Origin: Herbaspirillum rhizosphaerae_A
GTDB lineage: Bacteria; Pseudomonadota; Gammaproteobacteria; Burkholderiales; Burkholderiaceae_D
Length of the DNA stretch: 64,000 nt
Assembly (NCBI RefSeq): GCF_046025915.1
Contig: NZ_JAQQFR010000010.1
Location: 62,001 to 126,000 of the forward strand
Reading direction: 5' to 3'
Of this stretch, positions 33,671-43,843 are shown one piece after another. How positions within the stretch are numbered: position 1 is the first letter of the stretch; each line of letters opens with the position of its first letter. Under the pieces are notes generated by a model. That model was not told where the DNA came from, searched no databases, and saw only the letters and a list, made by a program, of their open reading frames with translations. Both the position numbers and the translations under genes were made by a program.

Positions 33671-34693
33671 TCAACTTGTTTTTGTCACCTTGCTCAGATG
33701 ACGCGGCTTGTCCGGATCCATGCCGCGCGCGACCGCCAGCTGTGCCGCCATCACGTAGAAAGCCTGAATCGCGACGATGGGATCGAGATCCGGCGTGACG
33801 GCTGTCGGTAAGGTCAGATCCCGTTCGGCCACATCGTCCGGTGCTGCCAGCAAAACCTTCGCGCCGCGCTGGCGCATCTCCGCGGCCAGTTGCAACATGC
33901 CGGCCTGTGTCGGGCCGCGCGTGGCAAACATCAGCAATGGATAGCCTTCGTTGATCAATGCCATCGGGCCGTGTTTGATTTCCGCGCCGCTGAATGCTTC
34001 AGCCTGGATGGCGGAGGTCTCCTTGAATTTCAATGCTGCTTCCAGCGCCAGCGGGAAACCGATACCGCGACCGACGACCATGATGCTGCTGGCCGGCGCC
34101 AGTACGTCGATGGCTTTTGACCAGTCGCTGTCGGCAGCGCGTTGCAATGAATCCGGCAGGCTTTCCAGCGCCTTCAGGAAATTGGCGTCGTCTTGCCAGT
34201 GACCTGCAAACATGGCGCCGGCAACCAGGCTGGCGATGAAGCTTTTGGTCGCGGCGACGCTGAGTTCAGGGCCGGCGCGTAGCGGGATGGACCACTCGGC
34301 TGCCTTCGCCAATGGCGATTCGGCGTCGTTGACCAGCGCCAGCGTGGTGGCACCGCCGTCGCGGAAATAACGAATGGGTTCGATCACGTCGGGGCTTTGG
34401 CCCGATTGCGAGATGGCGATGGCCAGTCGATCGCGGGCAATCAGCGGCGCCTTGTTGAGCGTCACCAGCGACATCGGCAGCGAAGCGACGATGTGGCCCA
34501 GGCGTGCCATGGTGAGGTAGGCGCAATAGCTGGCGGCGTGGTCGGAACTGCCGCGCGCCACGGTGACGATGCCTGACGGTGGCGCGGCGCGCAGCCAGCG
34601 GCCCAGTTCGGCATAGCGGCCGTGGTCTTGCGCGAGCTGGTCGGCAACGTGCGTGCCGGCCGAGCGCGCCTCCTTAAGCATGAGCGAGGTCAA
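33671..34693 (-). CDS. SIS-domain glucosamine-6-phosphate deaminase (NagB-II/AgaS-like)
   Basis: A 340-residue double-SIS protein resembling the isomerase half of GlmS without the glutaminase. Visible motifs: ARGSSDHA (about 47), AISQSGQSPD (about 93), ELSVAATKSF and the EAFSGAEIKHGPMALI segment (about 232) with the isomerase-type Glu, Lys and His. Such proteins replace classical NagB and convert glucosamine-6-phosphate to fructose-6-phosphate and ammonia. The start appears to be TTG 34693: GGAG lies six bases upstream of it, whereas ATG 34681 is too far from any ribosome site. It overlaps the end of nagA by 20 bases and closes the amino-sugar operon. Confidence 0.87.
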   Translation of the reverse strand: MTSLMLKEARSAGTHVADQLAQDHGRYAELGRWLRAAPPSGIVTVARGSSDHAASYCAYLTMARLGHIVASLPMSLVTLNKAPLIARDRLAIAISQSGQSPDVIEPIRYFRDGGATTLALVNDAESPLAKAAEWSIPLRAGPELSVAATKSFIASLVAGAMFAGHWQDDANFLKALESLPDSLQRAADSDWSKAIDVLAPASSIMVVGRGIGFPLALEAALKFKETSAIQAEAFSGAEIKHGPMALINEGYPLLMFATRGPTQAGMLQLAAEMRQRGAKVLLAAPDDVAERDLTLPTAVTPDLDPIVAIQAFYVMAAQLAVARGMDPDKPRHLSKVTKTS

Positions 34694-35828
34694 TCTTTTC
34701 TCCTTCTACGTAGACTTCTTTTAATTTGAACTGGCGATCGAACACCAGGATGTCGGCAAAGCAGCCGGGCTTGAGGCGGCCGCGTTCCTTGACGCCGAGA
34801 TAGTCGGCCGGATAGGTCGACGTGCGCAGGGAGGCTTCGGAGACGTCGAGGCCCATGGCGATCAGATTGCGCAGCGCCTGATCCATGGTCAGCGTGCTGC
34901 CGGCCAGCGTGCCGTCGGCGAGGCGCACGCCGCCTGCGCATTTGTGGACGACCTGGCGGCCCAACGTGTAGTCGCCGTCAGGCATGCCGGCAGCGGCGGT
35001 GGAGTCAGTAACGCAATACAGGCGCGGAATGGCGCGCAAGGCTGCGCGAATCGCGCCCGGATGCACATGCAGCATGTCGGGAATCAGTTCGGCGTATTCG
35101 GCATGCGCCATCGCCGCACCGGCCATGCCGGGTTCGCGATGATGAAAGCCGCTCATGGCGTTGAACAGATGGGTAAAGCCTGCCGCGCCGTTCTTGAGCG
35201 CGGCGACGCCGTCGTCGTAGGTGCCCAACGTATGGCCGATCTGCACCAGCATGCCGGCGGTAGTCAGGGTACGCACCAGTTCCAGATGGCCATCGATTTC
35301 AGGCGCGATGGTGATCAGTTTGATCGGGGCGAAACTGGCCAGCCAGTCGACTTGCTCCAGCGTCGCTTCGACGGCGAAGTCGGGTTGCGCGCCGAGTTTG
35401 CCGGGATTGATATAGGGGCCTTCAAGATGTACACCGAGGATGCGGGCGCGGCCGCTGCCTGGTTCGCGCTTGCGGCTGGCGCTGCCAATGGCTTTGAGCG
35501 CAACTTCCAGTTCTTCCAGCGGCGCGGTCATGGTGGTGGCGAGCAGGCTGGTGGTGCCGTGCCGCGCATGCAGGCGCGCGATGACATCGACGGCGTCGCC
35601 GCCTTCCATGATGTCCTTGCCGCCACCGCCATGCACGTGTAGATCGATGAAGCCGGGCAGGATGTAATCGCCGTCGTTGGCATACGGTGAACCGTCGACC
35701 GGCTCATGATCAAGCGCATGGCCATCGATATTGCAGATCAGGTCGCCGAAGTTGATGGCGCCGTTGATCCAGCCATGCGGCGTGAGGACGTTGCCGCGGA
35801 CTTGGGTAATGGAGGACGTGGAGGACAT
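34674..35828 (-). CDS. nagA: N-acetylglucosamine-6-phosphate deacetylase
   Basis: A 384-residue amidohydrolase that removes acetate from GlcNAc-6-phosphate. Metal and substrate motifs: GFIDLHVHGGGGKD (HxH) near residue 60, VHLEGPYINPGKLGA (metal glutamate) near 130, QIGHT and FTHLFNAMSGF (histidines) and CVTDSTAAAGMPDG with the catalytic aspartate. ATG 35828 has GGAGAA upstream; the longer frame to 35969 would run into the kinase gene. It lies between the BadF-type kinase and the SIS-domain deaminase, giving the complete route kinase, deacetylase, deaminase. Confidence 0.93.
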   Translation of the reverse strand: MSSTSSITQVRGNVLTPHGWINGAINFGDLICNIDGHALDHEPVDGSPYANDGDYILPGFIDLHVHGGGGKDIMEGGDAVDVIARLHARHGTTSLLATTMTAPLEELEVALKAIGSASRKREPGSGRARILGVHLEGPYINPGKLGAQPDFAVEATLEQVDWLASFAPIKLITIAPEIDGHLELVRTLTTAGMLVQIGHTLGTYDDGVAALKNGAAGFTHLFNAMSGFHHREPGMAGAAMAHAEYAELIPDMLHVHPGAIRAALRAIPRLYCVTDSTAAAGMPDGDYTLGRQVVHKCAGGVRLADGTLAGSTLTMDQALRNLIAMGLDVSEASLRTSTYPADYLGVKERGRLKPGCFADILVFDRQFKLKEVYVEGEKIDLAHA

Positions 35829-35839
35829 GGTTTTCTCCG

Positions 35840-36751
35840 TTAAGAAAGTATCAGGCTCTTGCGCACCAGCAGCAAAGCGCCGTCGGCGGAATCCGCCAAT
35901 GGCGGCGTGATGCGCTGTTGCAGCGCCGGTGAAAAATAAGTTTGCAGAGCGGCCGCCAGACCACCGCACAGCGCCAGCGGCAACTGCTGCTCGGGATCAA
36001 GCGTCGCGGCCATCAGCTCGAGTTCGGCAGCAGCTTGGACGAGGATGTTACGGGCAGCGGGATCGTTGTCTGCATGCGCGATCACCAATCGCGCCAGCCG
36101 GGCGAAGGCTGCCTGATCGGCCTGCGAAAGCCAGTCGAGTACGACGTCACGCTCCGCGCGTCCGGGCATATTGCTGGCGCCGTCGGTCTCGCAAAACGCC
36201 ACTGTGGCGGCCGACAGCGCGCCATGCGGCGCACGGCCGTCGACGACGTGTTGCACGTGGTTGATGGCGCGCAAGCCCATCCATGCGCCGCTGGCGTCGT
36301 CGCCGGAAGGAAAGCCCCAGCCATCCACCACGCGTTCGCTGCCGTCTGCATACAAGGCCACGCCGATGGTGCCGGTGCCGACCGCAATGATGGCGCCGGT
36401 CTTGCCCTGATGTGCACCGAGCAAAGTCGTGGTGGCGTCGCTTGCCAATTGTAGTGCACCGAACGCGGGGGCTTTGGCGCGAAAATCCTCTGCCCATTGC
36501 GCCACATTGAATCCGGCCACGCCCATGCCAGCCGCCAGTTTCCTGAATGGCGGCATGGCCACCCCTGCGTTCGAAAAGGCTCTTTGCAGCGTCGTCAGGA
36601 TGGCGTCCCAGGCAGTTGCTGCGCCATTGCGCAGCGCCGAGCCGGCGCCGACTGCTTCGCCCAGCAAGCTGCCGTCGGCACGAACGACGCGCACCAGTGT
36701 CTTGGTGCCGCCGCCATCCACGCCGATCAGATAGTCATACGCCTGGTCCAT
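35840..36751 (-). CDS. BadF/BadG/BcrA-type ATPase, probable N-acetylglucosamine kinase
   Basis: A 303-residue sugar kinase of the ASKHA superfamily. The N-terminal phosphate-1 motif DGGGTKT (residues 12-18), GVAGFN, the phosphate-2 motif GTGTIGVA (about 126) and the adenosine-binding LCGGLAAAL near the C-terminus are visible. The family includes eukaryotic-type GlcNAc kinase, and the next gene is nagA, so phosphorylation of imported GlcNAc or a related amino sugar is the likely job. This implies that uptake is by ABC transport, not by a phosphotransferase system. Confidence 0.85.
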   Translation of the reverse strand: MDQAYDYLIGVDGGGTKTLVRVVRADGSLLGEAVGAGSALRNGAATAWDAILTTLQRAFSNAGVAMPPFRKLAAGMGVAGFNVAQWAEDFRAKAPAFGALQLASDATTTLLGAHQGKTGAIIAVGTGTIGVALYADGSERVVDGWGFPSGDDASGAWMGLRAINHVQHVVDGRAPHGALSAATVAFCETDGASNMPGRAERDVVLDWLSQADQAAFARLARLVIAHADNDPAARNILVQAAAELELMAATLDPEQQLPLALCGGLAAALQTYFSPALQQRITPPLADSADGALLLVRKSLILS

Positions 36752-36779
36752 GCATTGCTCCGTTGTTGGTTCTGTGCGA

Positions 36780-37925
<1,146 letters not shown>

Positions 37926-37947
37926 GATTTGCCTTGCGTATGTTGGA

Positions 37948-38892
37948 TTACTTCACTGCGCCGGCCGTCAAGCCGCGGATCAACTGGCGCGAGAACAGCG
38001 TGTACAAGATCAGGATCGGGATGACCGCCATCGACAGCGCCGCCAGTACCGAATTCCAGTCGGTGGCGTACTGGCCGATGAACTGCTGCACACCAAGCGT
38101 GACGGTCTTGGTCTGATCGCCGGGCGCAAGGATCAGCGGAAACCACAGGTCGTTCCAAGCCGGGATCATCGTGAACACCGCGACGGTGGCGATGGCTGGC
38201 CGGATCAGCGGGAGGATCACCTGGAAGAAGATCTTGAACTCGCCGACGCCGTCGCAGCGCGCGGCGTCTTTCAATTCCGTCGGAATCTGGCGAATGAACT
38301 CCGACAGGATCATCACCGCCAGCGGCAGGCCTTGGGCCGTGTAGACCAGGATCAGCGCCGTACGGGTATTGATCAGATCGAGTGCCACCACCAGCTGGAG
38401 GATGGAGACCGTGCCGAGGCGGATCGGGATCATGATGCCGATGGCCATGAACAGCGTCATCAGGCGATTGCCGCGAAATTTGTATTCCGACAGCGCCCAT
38501 CCCGCCATCGCGCCGAACAGGACGATCAGCAGCAGGGAGCCGAGCGTCACGATCAGACTGTTACCGAAGTACAGCAGAAAGTTGGTGTTCGATAGCACCT
38601 TGTGAAAACCGATCAGCGAGAAGGTTTCCACAGTCGGGAAGGCCAGCGGATTATCGAAGATTGCCTGGCGTGACTTGACTGAATTGATCAGGATCAGCGC
38701 AATCGGAAACAGTGCAATCACGGCGTACATACACAGCACGATGTGCACCCAGATGTGACCGGCCGGACCGAAGCTGCGCTGGATCAGTGATGGGCCGCGT
38801 CTGGTCGTCAGCTTGCCGGCATTGTTGCCCGCGTCGTCCACGTTGTCAGCGCCGTGTGTTGTCGGGGCGATGGAGGAAGAAACAGAATTCAT
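37948..38892 (-). CDS. sugar ABC permease, MalG/NgcG-like
   Basis: A 314-residue inner-membrane permease with six expected helices and the EAA loop LKDAARCDGVGEFKIFFQVILP around residue 205. An unusually long polar N-terminal tail of about 45 residues precedes helix 1. It follows the other permease by nine bases. Ligand probably GlcNAc or chitobiose, from operon content. Confidence 0.86.
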   Translation of the reverse strand: MNSVSSSIAPTTHGADNVDDAGNNAGKLTTRRGPSLIQRSFGPAGHIWVHIVLCMYAVIALFPIALILINSVKSRQAIFDNPLAFPTVETFSLIGFHKVLSNTNFLLYFGNSLIVTLGSLLLIVLFGAMAGWALSEYKFRGNRLMTLFMAIGIMIPIRLGTVSILQLVVALDLINTRTALILVYTAQGLPLAVMILSEFIRQIPTELKDAARCDGVGEFKIFFQVILPLIRPAIATVAVFTMIPAWNDLWFPLILAPGDQTKTVTLGVQQFIGQYATDWNSVLAALSMAVIPILILYTLFSRQLIRGLTAGAVK

Positions 38893-38901
38893 CGCGATTC
38901 C

Positions 38902-39816
38902 TTAAAGCTCGTAACGGGTCAGCTTGCGCTGCACCAGATAAAAATACGTACCGACGCCGGCCAGGATCACCAGAAACATCAATGTCGCGACTGCTGCGCC
39001 CATGGTCGGGCTGCCGACTTGCGCCTGGTAGCCGAAGAAGGTGCGATAGAAGAAGGTGCCCAGCAAGTCACTGGAGTAATTCGGCCCGGCCAACGCGCCC
39101 TTGACCGAATAGATCAGATCGAAGGCATTGAAGTTGGCGACGAAGGTCAGAATGGTGACCAACCCCAGCGTCGGCCAGATCAGCGGCAGCTTGATCTGCC
39201 AGAAAATCCGCATGGCGCTGGCGCCTTCGGCATGGGCGGCTTCCAGAACTTCTTCGGGGACTGCCAGCAAGGCCGCGTAAATCAGCATCATCGGGATACC
39301 GATGTATTGCCATACCGATATCAGCGAGAGCGTGAACAGTGCGGTCGATTCCTGGCCCAAAAAGGGGGCGAAGTAATCGCCGAGACCGACCAGCGTCATG
39401 AGCTTTTCGCCGACGCCCCACAGCGGAGAAATGATTAACTGCCAGATGAAGCCGATGATCACCACCGACAACAAGGTCGGCAAGAAAATCAGAGTGCGGT
39501 AAGTACGCGCACCACGCAGGCCCTTGAGGCTGAATAACGTCGCCAGCAGCAGGCCGATGGGATTTTGCAGCAGCATGTGGATGCAGAAGAACTTGACGTT
39601 GTTCCACATCGCATTCCAGAAAGCCGTCGACCAGTCAGAGTCAAACAGGATGGTGCGATAGTTGTCGAGGCCGACAAAGCTGTGCATGCCGGCGTCGTTG
39701 GCGGTATAGAAGCCAAGGCGTAGCGTGTCCAGCAAAGGCAGGGCGCTGAACAGGGAATAGATAATGACCGCCGGCGCCAAGAAGACGACGATGTGCCAGG
39801 GACGAGCTGTTTTCAC
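38902..39816 (-). CDS. sugar ABC permease, MalF/NgcF-like
   Basis: A 304-residue inner-membrane permease, about six hydrophobic segments, EAA loop VLEAAHAEGASAMRIFWQIKLP near residue 200. First of the permease pair, 249 bases downstream of the binding-protein stop; most of that gap is the R1 palindromic element. CTAGGAGTTGCAG lies just before its ATG. Confidence 0.86.
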   Translation of the reverse strand: MKTARPWHIVVFLAPAVIIYSLFSALPLLDTLRLGFYTANDAGMHSFVGLDNYRTILFDSDWSTAFWNAMWNNVKFFCIHMLLQNPIGLLLATLFSLKGLRGARTYRTLIFLPTLLSVVIIGFIWQLIISPLWGVGEKLMTLVGLGDYFAPFLGQESTALFTLSLISVWQYIGIPMMLIYAALLAVPEEVLEAAHAEGASAMRIFWQIKLPLIWPTLGLVTILTFVANFNAFDLIYSVKGALAGPNYSSDLLGTFFYRTFFGYQAQVGSPTMGAAVATLMFLVILAGVGTYFYLVQRKLTRYEL

Positions 39817-39905
39817 TGCAACTCCTAGTATGAAACATGCGAATCCCGGCGCAGAACGATGAAGTGTCTGGCCGGTTTAGATCTCAAATACGGTTGATGC
39901 ACCGT

Positions 39906-40067
39906 AACCTGCTTACGATCTGTAGCGAGAGGCCATCAGCCGGTATCGGCCGGAGCACAGCTCAGTTGAAACCCTTGGAATGTACTTCAGTACATGAGGA
40001 TTCCGAGCACCGCCCAAGGATTGCCATTTCGCGGATCATGGCCTCGCAGTAAGATCGTATGCAGGTT
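39906..40067 (-). repeat. Palindromic element, family R1, copy 2
   Basis: A 162-bp copy, in inverted orientation, of the element at 20308-20447. Read on the minus strand it begins AACCTGCATACGATCT and ends AGATCGTAAGCAGGTT, with a longer centre than copy 1. It shares the core CGGTGCTCGGAATCCTCATG and the GTACT/AGTAC palindrome. It abuts the TAA stop of the binding-protein gene (40068-40066) and separates it from the permease gene. Confidence 0.85.
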
Positions 40068-41337
40068 ATTGCTGTGGCTTGTACCACTTGGCGAAGCCGG
40101 TCTGGATCTTGGTCGCAGCGTCCTTCGGCGTCATCTTGCCGTTCAAGACCTGGGCGTTGACGTTCCACATTTCGTTTTCCATGCTTGGCGTACCGCGGTT
40201 CAGGATCTGCGAGTTGACACGGATGGTCGACGAGCAGGACTTGCGCCAGTCGATCATCTGCTTGGCGATCGGATCCTTGACCGAGATCAGGTGGTTCGAC
40301 AGCGAGAAGAAGCCGGTGACCTTGTTGGTGTAGATGTCGGCAAACTCTTGCGAGCCCAGCCATGCCAGGAACTTGTAGGCGTCTTCCTTGTTCTTGGATT
40401 TCTTGTTCACGCCCATGCCGATGTCGTTGTGGTCGGAGATGTAGCAAGCGTCGCCGGCCTTCGGCACTGGCGGCGGGAATACACCCAGTTCCAGCTTGGC
40501 GTTGGCATTGGCGTTGAAGTAGGCGATGTCCCACGAACCAGCGGCATATACAGCGCCTTGGCCGAGTGCGAACATATTCTGGCTGTCGCCGTAGGTTTGT
40601 GCCGATGCGCCCTTGGACAGAAACTTGCCGAGCTTGGCTTCATATTCCCAGGCGGCCAGGAATTGCGGGTCGGTGAACTTGGCTTTGCCGGCGATCAGCG
40701 CCTTGCGGCCGGTTTCGCCCTTCCAGTAGTTGGGGCCGACGCCGGTGAACAGCACCTGATGTGCTTCCCATTGATCAGCCGTGCCGAGCACCAGCGGGGT
40801 GTACTTGCCGCCGGCCTTGACGGTTTCCAGCAGCTTCAGGAATTCAGCTTCCGTCTTGGGTGGCTGCAGGTTCATTTCCTTGAAGATCTTCTGGTTGTAC
40901 AGGAAGCCGTGCATCACGGATGCAATCGGCATACAGAAGGTGTCTTTGCCGTCATCGGTCTGCCATGCGACCTTGGACGATGCCGGGAAGGATTCCATGC
41001 CGGCCTTGCCATCCAGTTTTTCCAGATGGCCCTTGTTATAGAGCGATAGTGAGACGTCGAACGGACGGCAGGCAACCAGGTCGCCTGCGGTGCCGCCGGC
41101 CAGACGTGCGGTCAGGCTGGAGTCGTATTCGGTTGGTGCGGTCGGCGAGAATTTGACGGTGATGCCGGGGTTCTTTTTCTGGAAGGCCGGAATCAGGACG
41201 TTTTCCCACAGCGCCAGATCGTCGACGCGCCAGCTTTCAATGGTCAGCGTGCCGGCCTGCGCATTGCCGCCTGCCAGTGCGAGCAGCACGGCGCTGCTGA
41301 GGGTAGCGAGAGCGAGGGCTTTTTTTACGGTTTGCAT
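40066..41337 (-). CDS. sugar ABC substrate-binding protein (amino-sugar operon)
   Basis: A 423-residue periplasmic family 1 binding protein. From ATG 41337 (AGGAGA upstream at six bases) it has a Sec signal (KKALALATLSSAVLLALA, cleavage near AQAG at about residue 28); the frame open to 41451 would bury that signal. The mature part starts LTIESWRVDDLALWE, typical of chitooligosaccharide/GlcNAc and other sugar binders. First gene of the seven-gene operon that ends with nagA and the deaminase, so GlcNAc or chitobiose is the likely ligand. It is divergent from the binding-protein/two-component operon. Confidence 0.87.
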   Translation of the reverse strand: MQTVKKALALATLSSAVLLALAGGNAQAGTLTIESWRVDDLALWENVLIPAFQKKNPGITVKFSPTAPTEYDSSLTARLAGGTAGDLVACRPFDVSLSLYNKGHLEKLDGKAGMESFPASSKVAWQTDDGKDTFCMPIASVMHGFLYNQKIFKEMNLQPPKTEAEFLKLLETVKAGGKYTPLVLGTADQWEAHQVLFTGVGPNYWKGETGRKALIAGKAKFTDPQFLAAWEYEAKLGKFLSKGASAQTYGDSQNMFALGQGAVYAAGSWDIAYFNANANAKLELGVFPPPVPKAGDACYISDHNDIGMGVNKKSKNKEDAYKFLAWLGSQEFADIYTNKVTGFFSLSNHLISVKDPIAKQMIDWRKSCSSTIRVNSQILNRGTPSMENEMWNVNAQVLNGKMTPKDAATKIQTGFAKWYKPQQ

Positions 41338-41539
41338 CAAAGGTCTCCTAATGGTGTTTTTGCATTGATGGTGGGAGTTGGCCGCTCTGAGCTTCCCCAA
41401 AAAAGTCCGCAATTGCAGAGCCAGCGCCGCGACAGTAGCACCGGGGAACATGTGATGCGAGCATTTCGGATTACAGCCTGAAATACTTCTTAAGCCTTTG
41501 ATTTAATTGGATAATGACAAAAACTGCAACGATGTCGGA

Positions 41540-41554
41540 TTACATATATTTACA
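41540..41554. promoter_or_regulatory. TTACA-N5-TTACA direct repeat, site 1
   Basis: TTACA TATAT TTACA: two identical pentamers with a ten-base period, as expected for tandem binding of an OmpR-family dimer. It is preceded by CGGA; the same CGGATTACA also occurs at 41467-41475. It lies in the 413-base gap between the sugar operon and the two-component operon. Confidence 0.55.
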
Positions 41555-41648
41555 GAACGACGGAGGTGCTTTGCGGCTACGCCAATGGCATCGGGGCATA
41601 GGGCTTTGTAAGGAAGAGGATTGGGTAAACAGGAAACTAAATAAAACA

Positions 41649-41663
41649 TTACATTTCTTTACA
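41649..41663. promoter_or_regulatory. TTACA-N5-TTACA direct repeat, site 2
   Basis: TTACA TTTCT TTACA, the same pentamer pair and period as site 1, 109 bases further on and about 90 bases before the start codon of the two-component operon. The rest of the gap holds a GTGAC/GTCAC inverted repeat near 41699-41728 but no other clear signal. Confidence 0.55.
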
Positions 41664-41750
41664 AAGCGTGAATCCAATTAATGTTCTTATCGCGTGGTGA
41701 CAGTGACTTGGGCTATAGTCACACGCGCTCTGGAGACGCAAGAAAACATA

Positions 41751-43091
41751 ATGATAAAAATGACAAGGCTCATGATGGGAGAGGCAAAGCTGCGCGCAGT
41801 GTGCGTGTTGGTGTTCGCTTTTTCTGCTCAACCGGTTTTTGCCGCGCCGCCGGTTACGCCCGTTATGCCTGCCGTATCTGCAAACAATAATCCCGGTCCC
41901 TCGCTGCAAGTGCTGCATTGGTGGACATCCGCTGGTGAACGCAAGGCCGTCGGTGTACTGATCAACAAGCTGGCTGAACAGAATATCCAATGGCGCGATT
42001 TCGCCATTCCAGGCGGTGCCGGCATCGGCGCCGGCAAGGTATTGAAAAGTATGGTGTTGGCTGGCCATGCGCCCGAAGTGACGCAGTTAAATGGCGTGAT
42101 CTTCGGCGAGTGGGCCGATCTTGGCTTGCTGCTGGAACTCGATACCGTAGCGACCCAGGGTAATTGGCAAAAGCTGCTGTTTCCGACGGCATGGTCGCTG
42201 CTGAACAATCACGGTCATGTGGTTGCAGCGCCGTTGGGCATTCATCGCATCAACAATCTGTACTACAACATTGCGGTGTTCAACCGTCTGGGATTGCGCC
42301 CGCCGCGCAGTTGGGACGAGTTTGATCAGGTGGCGGCCAAGCTGAAGCAGGCCGGCATTACGCCCTTGGCCCAGAGCAGTGAATCATGGCAGGTGGCGAC
42401 CTTGTTCGAAACGCTGGTGCTGGCCGAAAGCGGGCCGGCGTATTACCGCGAACTGTTCGTTGACCTTAGTCCTCGTGCCTTTGCCGATGCGCGCTTGTTG
42501 CATGCATTGAAGCGGCTGCGCAACCTCAAGCAGGTAATGCAATTGCCGGTGCGTGAGCGGGCATGGACGGAAATAGCGCATCAATTGGCCGACGGCGAAG
42601 CGGGCATGTTCATCATGGGTGACTGGGCCAAGGGAGATTTCAATGCCTGGGGCTTGAGCGCCGATCAGCAGTTCGGTTGCGCTGCCGTGCCGGGTACGGC
42701 CGATTACCATTTGTATAGCATCGACACGCTGGCGATGTTCGCCGACGACTATTCGCATCAGCCTGCACAGGAAGTGCTGGCACAAATTGCGATGTCACCG
42801 GCGGTGCAATCCGACTACAATAAATTCAAGGGTGCGATCCCGGTATGGCGTTCGCCGGACACTAGCAAGATGGACAGCTGCTCGCTCAATTCGTGGCGGA
42901 CGTTCAGCAAGGGCGCCGCGTTTCAGGCTCCAAGTCTGGTACATCGCATGGCGACCGATGAAACCACCAAGGACGCCATCGTCGCCGAGCTGCGGCGATT
43001 CTTTGTCGATGACCAGATTTCCGAAGCGGAGGTGCAGCGCAAGCTGGCCTCCATCGCACGGGCACTGTCGCGCACCGGTAAAGTGGAGTAG
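41751..43091 (+). CDS. periplasmic sugar-binding-protein-like sensor component
   Basis: A binding protein of about 446 residues, related to family 1 sugar-binding proteins (LQVLHWWTSAGERKAV start, GDWAKGDFNAWGL and DTLAMFADD in the middle). Several starts are possible: ATG 41751, 41760, 41772 and 41775; all give a signal peptide ending near VFAAP. No permease or ATPase accompanies it. Instead it is 36 bases upstream of a response regulator and kinase, so it probably presents a sugar to the kinase or is controlled by it. It keeps the aromatic and acidic residues near the usual binding cleft. Confidence 0.8.
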   Translation: MIKMTRLMMGEAKLRAVCVLVFAFSAQPVFAAPPVTPVMPAVSANNNPGPSLQVLHWWTSAGERKAVGVLINKLAEQNIQWRDFAIPGGAGIGAGKVLKSMVLAGHAPEVTQLNGVIFGEWADLGLLLELDTVATQGNWQKLLFPTAWSLLNNHGHVVAAPLGIHRINNLYYNIAVFNRLGLRPPRSWDEFDQVAAKLKQAGITPLAQSSESWQVATLFETLVLAESGPAYYRELFVDLSPRAFADARLLHALKRLRNLKQVMQLPVRERAWTEIAHQLADGEAGMFIMGDWAKGDFNAWGLSADQQFGCAAVPGTADYHLYSIDTLAMFADDYSHQPAQEVLAQIAMSPAVQSDYNKFKGAIPVWRSPDTSKMDSCSLNSWRTFSKGAAFQAPSLVHRMATDETTKDAIVAELRRFFVDDQISEAEVQRKLASIARALSRTGKVE

Positions 43092-43127
43092 GCAAGTCAG
43101 TCAGCCAAGTTAAGCAAACAAACAACA

Positions 43128-43841
43128 ATGACCCGCAAAATCCTCATCGTCGACGACGACCAGAAAACCCGGACTCTCCTGAAAACCTATCTGGAGAAGA
43201 ACCAGTATGAAGTGCGCCTGGCGCATAACGGCGAAGCCTTTCTGGCGGAGTTTCAACGCTACGCCGACGAACTATCGCTGGTAATCCTCGACGTCATGCT
43301 GCCGGATACCGACGGTTTTGCGCTGTGCAAGATCGTGCGGCGAAAATCGAATGTGCCGATCATCATGCTGACCGCCAGCTCGGACGAAACCGATCGCGTG
43401 GTCGGTCTGGAGCTGGGCGCCGACGACTACATCGCCAAGCCTTACAGCCCGCGTGAACTGCTGGCGCGCATCAAGGCCATCCATCGCCGCACCGGTATCG
43501 ACAATGCCGCTGCGCCGCGTTTTTATCGCTTCGTCGGCTTCACCCTTGATACCGTGGAGCGCACGTTGCTCGATAGCGCCGGGCAGGTGGTGGCGTTGAC
43601 GGGGATGGATTATCAGTTGCTGAAATATTTCGTCGAGCATCCCGGCGACGTATTGGATCGCAATGTTCTCAGCGAAGAAACCCGCGGCCGCGATTCCGGC
43701 CCCTTGGATCGCTCGCTTGATGTACAGATCAGCAAGCTGCGCTTGCGCCTGAACGACGGCGGCAAGCAGCCGCATCTGATCAAGACAGTGCGCGGCGCGG
43801 GTTATGTGTTCTCGGCCGATGTGACTGCGGCGTCGGTCTGA
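43128..43841 (+). CDS. OmpR-family response regulator
   Basis: A 237-residue regulator. The receiver domain has DDD at 9-11, phosphoacceptor Asp55 in VILDVMLP, the LTAS switch and the lysine of AKPYSP; a winged helix follows, ending LIKTVRGAGYVF. It sits between the binding-protein-like gene and the kinase gene, two bases from the latter. The TTACA-N5-TTACA repeats upstream of the operon are candidate sites for it. Confidence 0.92.
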   Translation: MTRKILIVDDDQKTRTLLKTYLEKNQYEVRLAHNGEAFLAEFQRYADELSLVILDVMLPDTDGFALCKIVRRKSNVPIIMLTASSDETDRVVGLELGADDYIAKPYSPRELLARIKAIHRRTGIDNAAAPRFYRFVGFTLDTVERTLLDSAGQVVALTGMDYQLLKYFVEHPGDVLDRNVLSEETRGRDSGPLDRSLDVQISKLRLRLNDGGKQPHLIKTVRGAGYVFSADVTAASV

Positions 43842-43843
43842 CG

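Noticed and set aside
39994..41049. 351-codon open frame on the plus strand
   Set aside because: Antisense to the sugar-binding-protein gene and reaching into the palindromic repeat; no domain seen.
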